A stretch of 64,000 nucleotides of DNA from Solirubrobacter soli DSM 22325 (GCF_000423665.1 NZ_AUIK01000032.1:1-64000), one strand, 5' to 3'; positions 43,185 to 52,985 are shown, counted from the stretch's first letter. Notes: a model not told the origin generated them from the sequence alone. A program made the numbers and translations.

Positions 43185-44757
43185 CGGCCGCGACGGTGAC
43201 CGTCAGCGCGGTCCCACGGCCGGGTGCGCTGTCGACGGAGAGGCGGCCACCCGCCTCGGCCGCGCGAGTGCGCATCAACTCGAGTCCGAGATGGCCGTCG
43301 TACGACCCAGCCGGGTCGAACCCGACGCCGTCATCGCGCACCTGCAGGCTCACCGCGGTCGAGCTCACGTCAAGTCGGGCCTTGACGCACGCGCTTCCCG
43401 AGTGTTTGACCGCGTTCGTGATCGCCTCCTGCCCGATGCGGTAGAGCCGCTCCTCGACCGCCGGATCGAGCGGCACCCGCTCTTCCGGGCCCGCGACCAT
43501 GACCTCGACGTCGTGGCGGGGGCCGATGGCTCCCGCGTGGGCGCGCAGCGCCGTGACGAGCCCCTGCTCGGCCAGCGCGTCGCGGCGGAGCTCGAAGATC
43601 GAGGCTCGCATCTCCTGCAGGGCGCGGTGCGCGAGCTCGGCGACCTCGTCGACGGTCGCGCGCAGCGCCTCGCCCACCGGCGGGTCCACGTGCGCGGCGT
43701 GATGGCGCGCGAGCCCGGTGTGCAGGCCGAGCGTGAAAAGCGTCTGCGAGACGGAGTCGTGCAGATCGCCCGCGATGCGGCGGCGCTCTTCCGCCGCTCG
43801 CTCCGCCTCACGGCGGCGCGCTTCCGCGAGCCGCAGGGCCGACTCCTCCCGGCTGCTCACGACGGCGCCGAGCGTGAGCGTGGTGATGATGGCGACCAGG
43901 ATGTATAGCTGTGTGTCGAGCGTCGCGTCGTCGATCGAGCGGGTGGCGAACGGCCCCGCCTTGTCGGCGGTGCGGGCGATAGCCACCGCGATCGCCATCA
44001 GCAGCGCGGCCGTGGCCCCACGCTGCCCGAGGTTGACGGCGGCGAAGACCAGCACCGGGAGCACCAGGTAGGTGAGCGGGTGGCGCGAATCGAAGACCAC
44101 GACGCTGAGCACCGTCACCGCGGCCGGGATCGCCACCGCCTCCAGCAGCTTGCGGCCGCGTGGCCAGACGAGCGGCGGCCCGCCAACCCAGACCAGGATC
44201 AGCGGCAACACCAGCAGTCCGCCGCACGCGTCACCGATCCACCAGGTCCTGAACACCGAGCCGAGCTCGTCCGCCTGGACGTCTCCGGCACGCCAGGCCG
44301 AGAAGCTGCCGATGGCGGCTGAGATGGCGGTCCCGCAAGCGATGGCGATGAGCAGGAAGGCGATGTCCAGTGGCCGCTCGAGCCGGTTGTGCCGGCCGAG
44401 CCAGCGGCGCAGCAGCAGCGCGATCAGCGTGAACTCGACCACGTTGCCGAAGGTCTGCAGCTGCGTCCACTCGGTGAGCATCTCGCGGTGGAACGGCACG
44501 ACGCCCGTACCGAGCAACACGTCGGCCACCGCCGGACCGACCAGCCATCGCAGGTCGCCCAGGTACAGCAGGGCGGCGGCGAAGCCGACCGGGAGCCACG
44601 CGACCTGCACCTCGCCGGTGAACAGCACGACGCTGCCGAGCTTTGCCAGCGCGTAGTAGCCGACGCCGGCGGCCAGGTTGCCGAGCACGAGGCGCGTGGG
44701 CGACGGCGAATCGCGGGCGATGAGCTCGCCGAGGCGCGTGACGGCACGGTCGCTCAT
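43120..44757 (-). CDS. MASE1-type sensor histidine kinase
   Basis: 545 residues from ATG 44757. Residues 25-310 hold about eight membrane helices of MASE1 type, with VQVAWLPVGFAAALLYLGDL near the start. The HisKA_3 dimerisation domain has the phospho-acceptor in RRRIAGDLHDSVSQTLFTLG, and the ATPase domain has GQEAITNAVKHSGS (N box) and DDGVGFDPAG (G1 box). The signal is unknown. The gene is convergent with the response regulator; their coding ends share 65 bases, so transcription could interfere. Upstream is the metalloprotease gene on the same strand, separated by a hairpin. Confidence 0.92.
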   Translation of the reverse strand: MSDRAVTRLGELIARDSPSPTRLVLGNLAAGVGYYALAKLGSVVLFTGEVQVAWLPVGFAAALLYLGDLRWLVGPAVADVLLGTGVVPFHREMLTEWTQLQTFGNVVEFTLIALLLRRWLGRHNRLERPLDIAFLLIAIACGTAISAAIGSFSAWRAGDVQADELGSVFRTWWIGDACGGLLVLPLILVWVGGPPLVWPRGRKLLEAVAIPAAVTVLSVVVFDSRHPLTYLVLPVLVFAAVNLGQRGATAALLMAIAVAIARTADKAGPFATRSIDDATLDTQLYILVAIITTLTLGAVVSSREESALRLAEARRREAERAAEERRRIAGDLHDSVSQTLFTLGLHTGLARHHAAHVDPPVGEALRATVDEVAELAHRALQEMRASIFELRRDALAEQGLVTALRAHAGAIGPRHDVEVMVAGPEERVPLDPAVEERLYRIGQEAITNAVKHSGSACVKARLDVSSTAVSLQVRDDGVGFDPAGSYDGHLGLELMRTRAAEAGGRLSVDSAPGRGTALTVTVAAATNSRAGAPRALRATPPASAT

Positions 44758-44820
44758 TGGTCGCGATCCTATGCGTGCGGGAAGCGCGGCGCCAACGCTC
44801 GCAGGGCACGGTGAGACGAC

Positions 44821-44846
44821 GCGGGCCGCGACCGATCACGGCCCGC
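44821..44846 (-). terminator. GCGGGCCG/CGGCCCGC hairpin
   Basis: A perfect 8-base-pair stem with a 10-base loop in the gap between the metalloprotease stop and the kinase start. It probably separates the two transcripts. Confidence 0.6.
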
Positions 44847-44862
44847 ATCGGCGGTCACTCGG

Positions 44863-47082
44863 TCAGCGCCGCACGACGATCCTCGCTGTGGCGCTCACCG
44901 TGCGTCCGAGTCGGTCACGCACCGCGTAGGTGAGGCTGTAGGTCGAGCCGCGGACGGCGGAGATCCGGCCGTCGACGTCGGCCGTGCCGACGCGCCACCC
45001 GCTTGCGCGTCCCTTGCCGGTGTGCACGATCTTGGTAAGCCGTACGGTGGCGCCGGCGACCTGCGTGTGCAGCGTGACGTGCACCTTGACCGACCGGCCG
45101 TTGGCGGTTCGGATCCTCGCGGGCGTCGCGGTGACGGTCGCAGCGAGCGGCGAGCGTGGCGCGGGCGAGGTGGCCGGCGAAGCGGCGCCGGGTGCGGCGG
45201 GCACCTCGGTCGGTGCAGCGGTGGGCGCCGGGGTCGGGGTGGTCGCGGGTGCCTCGGTCGGCGTGGTCGAGAGCGCCTCGGGCGACGTGGTCGTCGGCGT
45301 CGCGGTCGTGTCCTCGATTTCGACCTGTCGCACCGCCTCGCTGTTCCCGGCGTTATCGCGCGAGCGGAAGCGAATCGTGTGCGTGCCGGGCGCGGCGATC
45401 TGCAGCGGATCCCGGTAGGGCTTGAAGCCGGCGCCGTCGAGGTCGTAGTCGGTCTGGCGGACGCCGGACAGCGCGTCGGTGGCGGTGAGGGTCAGCACGC
45501 GCGGCCCGCCGTCGGCAGCGGCCACGCCGGCGGTCGTGGTCGGTGGCGTCTTGTCGATGCGGATCGTCGTGTGGCGGGCGATCTCGCTACCCCCGGCCGC
45601 GTCGGTGCTGAAGTAGGTCACATCGTGCACGCCGTCGCCGGTGACGGTGAAGCCTTCGGCAGGATAGACCGCGCAGTCGCGCGTCTGGACGGTGCAGCCG
45701 GGGTCGTCGACGCCGTAATAGGTCGCCGCGACCGGCGCGCCCTGCTCGGCCGCGTAGGCGAACAGCTGCGCGCTGGCGTCGTGGTTGAGCCACACACCGT
45801 CGGCGCCGTCGGCGGAGAGGTAGGTGAGCGGTGCCGGCGGCTGTGGCGTGGCGATCGTCACCGACGCGTTCATGTGCGACGTGTCGAAGGTGTTCACGAT
45901 GCCGTCGAAGCTCACGGTCAGGCGGCCGTCCGGCGAGGAGTAGCGGTCACCCGGGTTGAGCACCGCCGCCAGGTTGGCGTCGCCGAGGTCTCCGGCGTTG
46001 GCCGCGTAGAGGTCGGGCTCGACGAGATAGACCGTCACCCGGTCGCTGCGGATGCCGACGTCATAGCTGTCCCAGCCGCGGCGGAAGGCGGCGGCATTGG
46101 CGTCCCCGCCGGCATCGCCGCGGCGGTACTCGATCGCGTAGTACGCCTTCGAGCCCGGGATCTTGGCCTCGATCAGCTTGAGTTTCTCGATGGTCGGGCC
46201 GTCACCCGGGTTGTACGTCGGCGCGGAGAGCCGGTAGGTGGACCGGCCGCCCCAGTGCGTCGCGATCTGGTCGGGGAAGAGCCACCCGAGTCGCTGCTTC
46301 TGGAAGGCGGAATAGTCGACCGGGATCTGGTCGGCCTCGCCTTTGTAGATGCACCGCGGGTGCCCGGCGATGCCGTTGCAGACGCCGCCGGCGAGGAAGT
46401 TCCAGCGCTCCTGGGAGGAGTGCGCGAAGCCGCTCATAGCGTCCTGGAAGTCGTTGTACTGGTTGCCGTCGGCCCGGGTCGGGAACGTCGAGTGCAGCAG
46501 GCCGAATGCATGGCCCATCTCGTGCGCCCACAGGGCCTCGCTCGTCCAGCCGCCGCCGGTGCCGCCGGTGTAGCGCAGCCGCGTCCAGGTGCCGGGACGC
46601 CCGTTCATCGGGCCGGTCTGGTTCGAGATGCCCTTGTCGTAGTTGAAGAGCAGCACGACGTCGCTGTACGCCGTCGCCTGCTCGCCGCGGTCGGCCAGGA
46701 CGCCGAGCGCGATGTCCTGACAGTCCTTGGTGGCGCCGCTGCCGTCGCTGCCGTAGTCGTCGACGCTCTTGGGGAGCGTGCGCCACCCGATGAACTCACC
46801 CTCGAAGTCGACGCGGTGGTTGGACTGCGTGTCGAAGTAGTCGTGCGTGCGCGAGAGGACCTGCCGGATGCCGTTGTTCGAGTAGTCGAGGATGTCCGGC
46901 GACGTGGTGTCGTGGAACCGGCAGCCCACGACCAGCACGCGCTGGAGCCCGGTGACGTCCGGCGTGACCTTCTCCGCGGCCGCCGCTCGGCCGGCCGCGG
47001 GGCCGGCGAGGCCGGCGATGATGAGCGCGCCGGCCACGCCGGCGCGAGTGAACCTGTTGATCGTTGAGAGCTTGGGAAGCAA
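44863..47082 (-). CDS. Secreted zinc metalloprotease
   Basis: 739 residues from TTG 47082; no ribosome binding site is obvious and the start is uncertain, but a signal peptide (RAGVAGALIIAGLAGPAAGR) follows. The zinc site is ALWAHEMGHAFGLLHS (HExxHxxGxxH, metzincin-like), with DAMSGFAHSS as a possible Met-turn and paired Cys residues in VGCRFHD, KDCQD, VCNGI and RCIYK. Two Ig-like or beta domains follow (GDGVHDVTYFSTDAAGG and PGTHTIRFRSRDNAGNSEA), then a Thr/Pro-rich linker and a C-terminal beta domain (TARIVVRR). A secreted protease with surface-binding modules; substrate unknown. Confidence 0.88.
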   Translation of the reverse strand: MLPKLSTINRFTRAGVAGALIIAGLAGPAAGRAAAAEKVTPDVTGLQRVLVVGCRFHDTTSPDILDYSNNGIRQVLSRTHDYFDTQSNHRVDFEGEFIGWRTLPKSVDDYGSDGSGATKDCQDIALGVLADRGEQATAYSDVVLLFNYDKGISNQTGPMNGRPGTWTRLRYTGGTGGGWTSEALWAHEMGHAFGLLHSTFPTRADGNQYNDFQDAMSGFAHSSQERWNFLAGGVCNGIAGHPRCIYKGEADQIPVDYSAFQKQRLGWLFPDQIATHWGGRSTYRLSAPTYNPGDGPTIEKLKLIEAKIPGSKAYYAIEYRRGDAGGDANAAAFRRGWDSYDVGIRSDRVTVYLVEPDLYAANAGDLGDANLAAVLNPGDRYSSPDGRLTVSFDGIVNTFDTSHMNASVTIATPQPPAPLTYLSADGADGVWLNHDASAQLFAYAAEQGAPVAATYYGVDDPGCTVQTRDCAVYPAEGFTVTGDGVHDVTYFSTDAAGGSEIARHTTIRIDKTPPTTTAGVAAADGGPRVLTLTATDALSGVRQTDYDLDGAGFKPYRDPLQIAAPGTHTIRFRSRDNAGNSEAVRQVEIEDTTATPTTTSPEALSTTPTEAPATTPTPAPTAAPTEVPAAPGAASPATSPAPRSPLAATVTATPARIRTANGRSVKVHVTLHTQVAGATVRLTKIVHTGKGRASGWRVGTADVDGRISAVRGSTYSLTYAVRDRLGRTVSATARIVVRR

Positions 47083-47440
47083 AGGGGAGCCGTCCGTGAA
47101 TTCGGGGAGGAACGGGACGACGGCAAGCTACGGACGCGCCGCAGCCGGGTCCATGGGGCATCTGACGGGGTCGAGCGCGTCATTTGACTCGATCGGATCG
47201 CCGCCCAGGTCCGGCGCGACCGTCGTCTTCACGGCCGGTGACGCGCATTTGAGCGTCGCGGGCCCGAAGTTTGAGTCCAAGCAGTCCGTCGCCACGACGC
47301 GCTCCGTACCGGCGGTGCGGATGCCGGCTCGTCTGAGGCGGGAGCGAGTCCGGGGGCCAGTCAGGAACGCACGCAGCTCGCGCCAGGGATGAGGCTGGCG
47401 GCGTGTGCCGGGGACCGGTACTGTCGGCCGGAGCCCCCCG
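47083..47440. other. Divergent promoter region
   Basis: 358 bases between the metalloprotease (minus) and SARP (plus) starts; no gene seen. Expected to contain both promoters. No clear operator found. Confidence 0.5.
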
Positions 47441-48919
47441 ATGGACTTCCGCGTACTCGGCCCCTTGGAAGTGAGCGACGGCGGTCGCGCGGTCGCGCTC
47501 GGCGGAGTCAAGCAACGCTCGCTGTTGGCGATCCTGCTCCAGCACGCGAACGCGGTCGTCTCCACGGACCATCTGCTGGCGGAGTTGTGGGGGGACGCGC
47601 CGCCGGCCAGGGCGGACAACAGCATCCACGTCTACGTCTCGCGGCTGCGCAAGGAGCTCGGGCCCGACCGGCTGATCACGCGTCCGCCCGGCTACGCCCT
47701 ACGGGTCGACGCGTCAGAGCTCGACTTGGCCAGGTTCTGTCGGCTGCGCGGCGAGGGCCGTCCGCGCGAGGCGCTCGCGCTCTGGCGCGGACCGGCCTAC
47801 GACGACCTCGCCTACGAGCCGTGCGTGCAAGCCGAGCGCGCACGGCTGGAGGAGTTGCGGCTCGTCACGCTGGAGCAACGCATCGACGCCGACCTCGCCA
47901 ACGGCCGGTACGCGGACCTCGTCGGCGAGCTCGAGGTCGTGATCGCGCACCACCCACTGCGCGAACGGCTCCGCGGCCAGCTGATGCTCGCGCTCTACCG
48001 CTCGGCGCGCCAAGCCGATGCGCTGGAGGCCTACCGGGTGGCGCAGCGCGAGCTGGCGAGCGAGCTCGGGCTCGAGCCGGGCGGGGAGTTGCGACGGCTC
48101 GAGCGCGCGATCCTGCAGCAGGACCCGGCGCTCGATCCACCGGCAGACGTGCCGGCGGCGGGCTCGCTGCTGGTTGTCCCGGCCTCGATCGAACGCGTCG
48201 ACGAGCTGCTGGCGCTGGCCACGTTGCTGGCGGCGCCGCTGGTGCTCGCGTGCGTCGTGCCGGCGAACGAAGTGGGTGCAGCGACGACTGCACTCGCGGC
48301 CCGTGCGCGCGAGCTTCCCGATGCGCGCTCGGCGGCGTTCTCGTCGCCGGAGCCCGGTGCTGACCTCGCGCGGCTCGCCGAGCGCGAGGGGTGCGAGCTG
48401 ATCGTGCTGCAGGGCGCGCCGCTGGAGGGTGCGGCCCGCGTGGTGATCGAAACCGCGCGCTGTGATGTGGGCGTGCTGACCAGTACGCCGCGCGACGGGC
48501 CGGTGCTGGTGCCTTTCGGGGCCGGACGCCACGACTGGGCGGCGCTCGAGCTGGGCGCGCGCGTAGCGCGCGCGACCGGAGCGCCGCTGCGCCTGATCGG
48601 CGCCGTCACCGGCCGGCGCGGACGTGACGCCAGCCGGTTGCTGGCCGACGCGTCGCTGATCGTCCAACGCCGCAGCGGCGTGGTCGCGGAGCCGGTGCTC
48701 GCTCGGCCCGGGCGGCGCGGCGTCGTCGAGCACGCGCGAGGCGCCGGCCTGCTGGTGGTCGGCTTCCCGGACCGCTGGCGCGAGGAGGGGTTGGGCCGCG
48801 TGCGCGCCGCGCTCGTCGCCGATCCTCCCGCGCCGACCGTGTTCGTGCGGCGCGGAGCGGCGGCGGACGCGCCGGCGATGACGCGCTTCACGTGGTCGCT
48901 GACCGGGTCGGCGCCGTGA
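47441..48919 (+). CDS. SARP-family regulator with USP-like C-terminus
   Basis: 492 residues from ATG 47441. Residues 1-95 are an OmpR-type winged helix (MDFRVLGPLEVSDGGRAVAL, then RADNSIHVYVSRLRKELG). Residues 95-235 are the bacterial transcriptional activator domain (LDLARFCRLRGEGRPREALA, then DALEAYRVAQRELASELGLE). The remainder (about 240-480) reads as two tandem universal-stress-like Rossmann segments (SLLVVPASIERVDELLALA; GPVLVPFGAGRHDWAALEL, then GLLVVGFPDRW). This fusion is unusual for SARPs, which more often carry ATPase/TPR parts. The stop overlaps the kinase GTG start by 4 bases (GTGA), suggesting a kinase-regulator unit as in AfsK/AfsR. Confidence 0.9.
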   Translation: MDFRVLGPLEVSDGGRAVALGGVKQRSLLAILLQHANAVVSTDHLLAELWGDAPPARADNSIHVYVSRLRKELGPDRLITRPPGYALRVDASELDLARFCRLRGEGRPREALALWRGPAYDDLAYEPCVQAERARLEELRLVTLEQRIDADLANGRYADLVGELEVVIAHHPLRERLRGQLMLALYRSARQADALEAYRVAQRELASELGLEPGGELRRLERAILQQDPALDPPADVPAAGSLLVVPASIERVDELLALATLLAAPLVLACVVPANEVGAATTALAARARELPDARSAAFSSPEPGADLARLAEREGCELIVLQGAPLEGAARVVIETARCDVGVLTSTPRDGPVLVPFGAGRHDWAALELGARVARATGAPLRLIGAVTGRRGRDASRLLADASLIVQRRSGVVAEPVLARPGRRGVVEHARGAGLLVVGFPDRWREEGLGRVRAALVADPPAPTVFVRRGAAADAPAMTRFTWSLTGSAP

Positions 48920-51900
48920 TCGGCTACGAGCTCGAGGAGCTGATCGGCCACGGCGGCATGGGCGTCGTCTACCGCGCCACTGACGTGAAGCTGCAGCGCC
49001 CGGTGGCGCTCAAGCTGATCCTTCCCGAGCTGGCCGAGGACGAGCGCTTCCGCAAGCGCTTCCTCGACGAGTCGCGGCTCGCGGCTTCGCTTGACCACGC
49101 GAGCGTCGTCCCGATCTACGAGGCGGGCGAGGAGGACGGGCAGCTTTTCCTGGCCATGCGCTATGTCGAGGGCAGCGATCTCCGGACGCTGCTGCGGCGC
49201 GACGGCCCGTTGGCGCTCGAGCGGACACTGGCGCTGCTCGGGCAGATCGCGAGCGCGCTCGACGCGGCGCACCGGAGCGGGCTCGTGCACCGTGACGTCA
49301 AGCCGGCCAACATCCTGGTCGACGACGACGAGCACGCCTACCTGACCGACTTCGGCGTGAGCAAGCAGCTCGGCGGTGTCACGACCGACACCGGCCGGCT
49401 CGTGGGCTCGCTCGACTACCTCGCCCCCGAGCAGATCGCCGGCGAGCGCGTCGACGCGCGCACCGACCAGTACGCGCTCGCGTGTGTGCTCTACGAGTGC
49501 CTCACCGGCATGCCGGCGTTCCGGCGCGAGAGCGAGGCCGAGACGCTGTGGGCGCACATGCAGGGGCGCTACGTGCCGGTTGAAGGCCTCGAGCGCGTCT
49601 TCAAGCGGGCGTTCGCGCGCGACCCGAAGGATCGCTACGGAAACTGTGGCGAGCTGATCGCGGCGACGCGTATGCGCAGGCGGGTGCGGCATCGCGCGCG
49701 CTGGGTCGGCGCAGCGCTGGCGGCCCTCGCGACGGCGGCGGTCGCGGCACTGTACGTCCGGGACGGCGACGTCGAGGCGCTGCCGCCGGGCAGCTTCGTC
49801 GTCGCGCTCGACTCCGACGGCGGGATCGGGTCCTTCACGGAAGCCACGACTGCGCCGAGCAATATCGCCGTCGGCGAGGGCGCGGTCTGGGTGCTCGACA
49901 GCGAAGCGGAGACCGTCGCGCGGCTCGATCCCGAGACGAAGGCCGTGAAGCGCTTCTCGGCCGGCTCGCGGCCGACCGATCTCGCCGTCGGCGGCGGCGC
50001 CGTCTGGGTCGGCAACGGGGCCGGCAGCGAGAGCTTCGACGTGAGGTTCACGACCAGCATCACGCGCGTCGACCCGGGCAGCTTGAAGGTCACGGGCACC
50101 ATTGCGCTGTCGCGCGGGCACAGCGAGTACGGGCCGCCGCCGAGCGTGGGCTCCCCGCAGATGGCGGTCGGAGCCGGGGCGCTCTGGGCGGCCGGCGCCG
50201 ACAACCGGATCTACCGCATCGACCCGGCGACGAGCCGGATCGTGGCGAAGATCCCCGTCACGGCCGGCGTGAACACGCTCGCGGCGGGCGCCGAGGGCGT
50301 GTGGTTCCTGAACTCGAGCGACCTCGACGTGACACGGATCGATCCGGCGACGAACCGGGTCGCCGATCGGGTCCGGGTCGGCCGGGACGCCATGACGGGC
50401 ATCGCGGTCGGCGGTGGCGCGGTCTGGGTCACGTCGCCGGACGTCGGCCGGTTGTGGCGCATCGAGCCTGGACCGCAGCCACGCGTCCGGTCGATCGACG
50501 TCGGCGGCCGGCCCTTCTTCGTCAGCTACGGCGACGGTGCGGCGTGGACGGGCGATTACCAGGACGGCGTGCTCGCTCGCGTCGATGCGCGCACGAACGC
50601 CGTGACGAGGGTGCGGATCGGAGCGGCGCAGGCGCTGGCCGTCGGCGCCGGCTCGGCCTGGGTCAGCGTCGCGGGCGCGACCCGGGCGGGCACGATGCCG
50701 CCGGCGGCCTGCACCCCCGTCGAGTCCGGCGGCGCGACGCCGGACGTGCTGATCGCGTCCGATCTCCCGCTCCAGGGCGGCGACGCTGATGTCACGCGCG
50801 GGCTCGCGGACGCGATCCGCTGGGTCCTGAAGGACCATGGCTTCCACGCGGGCCGGCACGTGGTCGGTTACCAGTCGTGCGACGAATCGACGGCGCAAAC
50901 CGGCGCCTTCGAGCGACGGCGCTGCGCCGCGAACGCCAACGCGTACGCGCGCGCCGAGCGGGTCGTGGCCGTGATCGGCCCGCTCTCGTCGTACTGCGCC
51001 CAGCTCCAGATCCCGATCCTCAACCGCGCCCCGGGCGGCCCGCTCGCGCTGGTCAGCCCGACCAACAGCGACCCGGGCCTGACGCGTGGACGGCCGACCG
51101 TACCCGCGGGCGCGGTCGCGCTGGACCGCTACTACCCGACGGGCACGCGCAACTACGCTCGGGTCATCGGCCGCACCGACGTCGAGGGCGTCGCGCTGGC
51201 GCTGCTCGCGCAGCGGCTGCAGCTGCGGCGTGTCTACGTGCTCGGCCTCGTCGGCGACGGGGAATGGGACGAGCTGGCCGATCCGTTCCGGCGCGCAGCC
51301 GCGCGGCTCGGCGTCGAGATCGCCGGGTCGGAGGACTTCGGCGGCATCGACGCGCACGAGTACGCCGCCCTCGCCGGCCGGGTGGCCCGCGCCCGGGTCG
51401 ACGGGATCGTGATCGGCGGGGGCGATGACGTCGGCGGTCCGCTGGTCAAGGCGCTGCGTGCGCGCCTGGGCCCGCGCATCGCGATCATGGTCGGCGACCA
51501 GTTCCACGTCGACCGCCTGATCCCCAGCGCAGGACGCGCGGCCCACGGCGTCTACGTGGCCACGACGGAGGCGCTACCCGACGCCGGCGCGCTGACACCG
51601 GCCGCCGCGCGCTTCGCCGCGCTCTTCGGCCCGGCCGCGCACCGCGGCTTCGCCATCAACGCGGCCGCGGCCGCGGAGGTCGTCCTGCAGGCGATCGCAC
51701 ACTCCGACGGCACGCGCGCGTCGGTCCTGCGGTCGCTGCGCACGCTCCACGTCACCGACGGCATCCTCGGCAGCTTCACGTTCGACCGCGGCGACATCGC
51801 TCCCGCGCGGGTGACCGTCCTGCGCGTCACCGGCTCGACGCCGAACAGCGTGCGCCTCCCGATCTATCTCGAGGGCGCGGCCGTGGAGCGCGTGATCGAG

Positions 51901-51924
51901 GTGCCGGCGAGCCTCTCGGGTTAA
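48916..51924 (+). CDS. Ser/Thr kinase with propeller and solute-binding sensor
   Basis: 1002 residues from GTG 48916, chosen for the 4-base overlap with the SARP stop; GTG 48892 is possible. Residues 2-258 are a complete kinase: GHGGMGVVYRA loop, VALKLILPEL Lys, HRDVKPANILVD and DFGVSK, then LAPEQ. A membrane helix (ALAALATAAVAALYV, about 266-285) follows. Outside are Vgb/YVTN-like propeller repeats at about 300-560 (LAVGGGAVWVGNGAG, IAVGGGAVWVTSPD) and a periplasmic-binding-protein type I domain at about 595-1000 (VLIASDLPLQGGD, VVAVIGPLSSYCAQ, ALVSPTNSDPGL). It probably phosphorylates the SARP in response to an extracellular ligand; both points are inferred. Confidence 0.93.
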   Translation: MIGYELEELIGHGGMGVVYRATDVKLQRPVALKLILPELAEDERFRKRFLDESRLAASLDHASVVPIYEAGEEDGQLFLAMRYVEGSDLRTLLRRDGPLALERTLALLGQIASALDAAHRSGLVHRDVKPANILVDDDEHAYLTDFGVSKQLGGVTTDTGRLVGSLDYLAPEQIAGERVDARTDQYALACVLYECLTGMPAFRRESEAETLWAHMQGRYVPVEGLERVFKRAFARDPKDRYGNCGELIAATRMRRRVRHRARWVGAALAALATAAVAALYVRDGDVEALPPGSFVVALDSDGGIGSFTEATTAPSNIAVGEGAVWVLDSEAETVARLDPETKAVKRFSAGSRPTDLAVGGGAVWVGNGAGSESFDVRFTTSITRVDPGSLKVTGTIALSRGHSEYGPPPSVGSPQMAVGAGALWAAGADNRIYRIDPATSRIVAKIPVTAGVNTLAAGAEGVWFLNSSDLDVTRIDPATNRVADRVRVGRDAMTGIAVGGGAVWVTSPDVGRLWRIEPGPQPRVRSIDVGGRPFFVSYGDGAAWTGDYQDGVLARVDARTNAVTRVRIGAAQALAVGAGSAWVSVAGATRAGTMPPAACTPVESGGATPDVLIASDLPLQGGDADVTRGLADAIRWVLKDHGFHAGRHVVGYQSCDESTAQTGAFERRRCAANANAYARAERVVAVIGPLSSYCAQLQIPILNRAPGGPLALVSPTNSDPGLTRGRPTVPAGAVALDRYYPTGTRNYARVIGRTDVEGVALALLAQRLQLRRVYVLGLVGDGEWDELADPFRRAAARLGVEIAGSEDFGGIDAHEYAALAGRVARARVDGIVIGGGDDVGGPLVKALRARLGPRIAIMVGDQFHVDRLIPSAGRAAHGVYVATTEALPDAGALTPAAARFAALFGPAAHRGFAINAAAAAEVVLQAIAHSDGTRASVLRSLRTLHVTDGILGSFTFDRGDIAPARVTVLRVTGSTPNSVRLPIYLEGAAVERVIEVPASLSG

Positions 51925-51959
51925 GCGCCGTTCAGTCCGCGTTCAGCGGCGGGTAACCG
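51920..51959 (+). terminator. Imperfect hairpin after kinase gene
   Basis: GGTTA/TAACC and CGCCG/CGGCG pair in nested fashion around the kinase stop with small internal loops. Weak, but it is the only candidate between the kinase and TolB-like genes. Confidence 0.35.
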
Positions 51960-52019
51960 GCGCGCTCGATCGTGCACCGGATCGACCGCATCGGGCGGTC
52001 GACGAGCAGGAGGGTCGAA

Positions 52020-52985
52020 ATGCTTGCAAGAGCCTCGCTGTGCGCTGTCTGCGCGCTCATCGTGTCGGCGACGCCCGCGCACGCGACGTTCCCGGGTCAG
52101 AACGGGAAGATCGTGTTCATGGGCTTGGACGACGCAGATGTCCCGGAGGACGAGGTCCAGGCGGACATCTTCACGATGAGTCCGAACGGACGCCATCTGC
52201 GCAACCTGACGCCCGACTCGCCCGCCGACGACGACTTCCCCCGCTGGAGCGCCGACGGACGCAAGATCGCCTTTTGGAGCACCCGCAAGGGTCCGACGAA
52301 CCCCACGGGCGACCAGGAGATCTTCGTGATGAACGCCGACGGATCCGGGCTCCGGCAGGTCACGTTCAACACGGTCGACGACGGCGGCCCGGCCTGGTCG
52401 CCCGACGGCGAGCGGCTCGTGTTCCACCGCGTCCTCGACTACTCCGAGATCCACCCCAACATCGACCTGATGACCATGTGGGTCGACGGAACGCATGAGC
52501 GCAACCTGACGCGCAGCCCGGGCATCGTGGACCACTACGGCATCTGGTCGCCGGACGGGAGCGAGATCGTGTTCGCCCGTGACGACTCGTTGCTCGAAAA
52601 CGACATCGCCACGATCCGTCCGGACGGCTCCCATCTGCGGCCACTGACCTCCACGCCCACCGACGAGGAGCACCCGGACTGGTCCCCTGACGGGAAGCGG
52701 ATCGTCTATCACAGCGATACCGCGATGCCTCACGAGCAGTGGGACGTCTACGTGATGCGTCGCGACGGCGGCTCCCCGCCGATCCGGCTCACGATGACGT
52801 GGGGCACCCACGCGGCGTGGTCGCCCGACGGGCGCAAGATCGTCTTCGGCCTCAACGACGACCTCTACACGATGCGCACGGACGGCACTCACCCGAAGCA
52901 GCGAACCGTGCGGCCGGGGTTCGACAACCACGCGGACTGGCAGCCGCTCCCCGAGGGCGCGCGCGCCGAGGAGGACGACGACTAG
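52020..52985 (+). CDS. Secreted TolB-like beta-propeller protein
   Basis: 321 residues from ATG 52020, with a perfect AGGAGGG ribosome binding site seven bases before. Signal peptide MLARASLCAVCALIVSATPA. Six PD40/TolB-type repeats follow, each with the WSPDGxxIVF-like turn (PRWSADGRKIAFWS, PAWSPDGERLVFHR, GIWSPDGSEIVFAR, DWSPDGKRIVYHS, AAWSPDGRKIVFGL) and a DIFTMSPNGRHLRNLT-like partner strand. It is probably exported and acts as a binding propeller; no catalytic part is attached. Asp-rich C-terminus (EEDDD). It stands alone after the SARP/kinase operon. Confidence 0.9.
   Translation: MLARASLCAVCALIVSATPAHATFPGQNGKIVFMGLDDADVPEDEVQADIFTMSPNGRHLRNLTPDSPADDDFPRWSADGRKIAFWSTRKGPTNPTGDQEIFVMNADGSGLRQVTFNTVDDGGPAWSPDGERLVFHRVLDYSEIHPNIDLMTMWVDGTHERNLTRSPGIVDHYGIWSPDGSEIVFARDDSLLENDIATIRPDGSHLRPLTSTPTDEEHPDWSPDGKRIVYHSDTAMPHEQWDVYVMRRDGGSPPIRLTMTWGTHAAWSPDGRKIVFGLNDDLYTMRTDGTHPKQRTVRPGFDNHADWQPLPEGARAEEDDD

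Noticed and set aside
45022..47067. Plus-strand frame of 681 codons
   Set aside because: Shadow of the metalloprotease gene, which has a zinc site and a signal peptide.
48031..51546. Minus-strand frame of 1171 codons
   Set aside because: It is an Arg/Asp/Ala-rich shadow of the SARP and kinase genes, which have full domain motifs.
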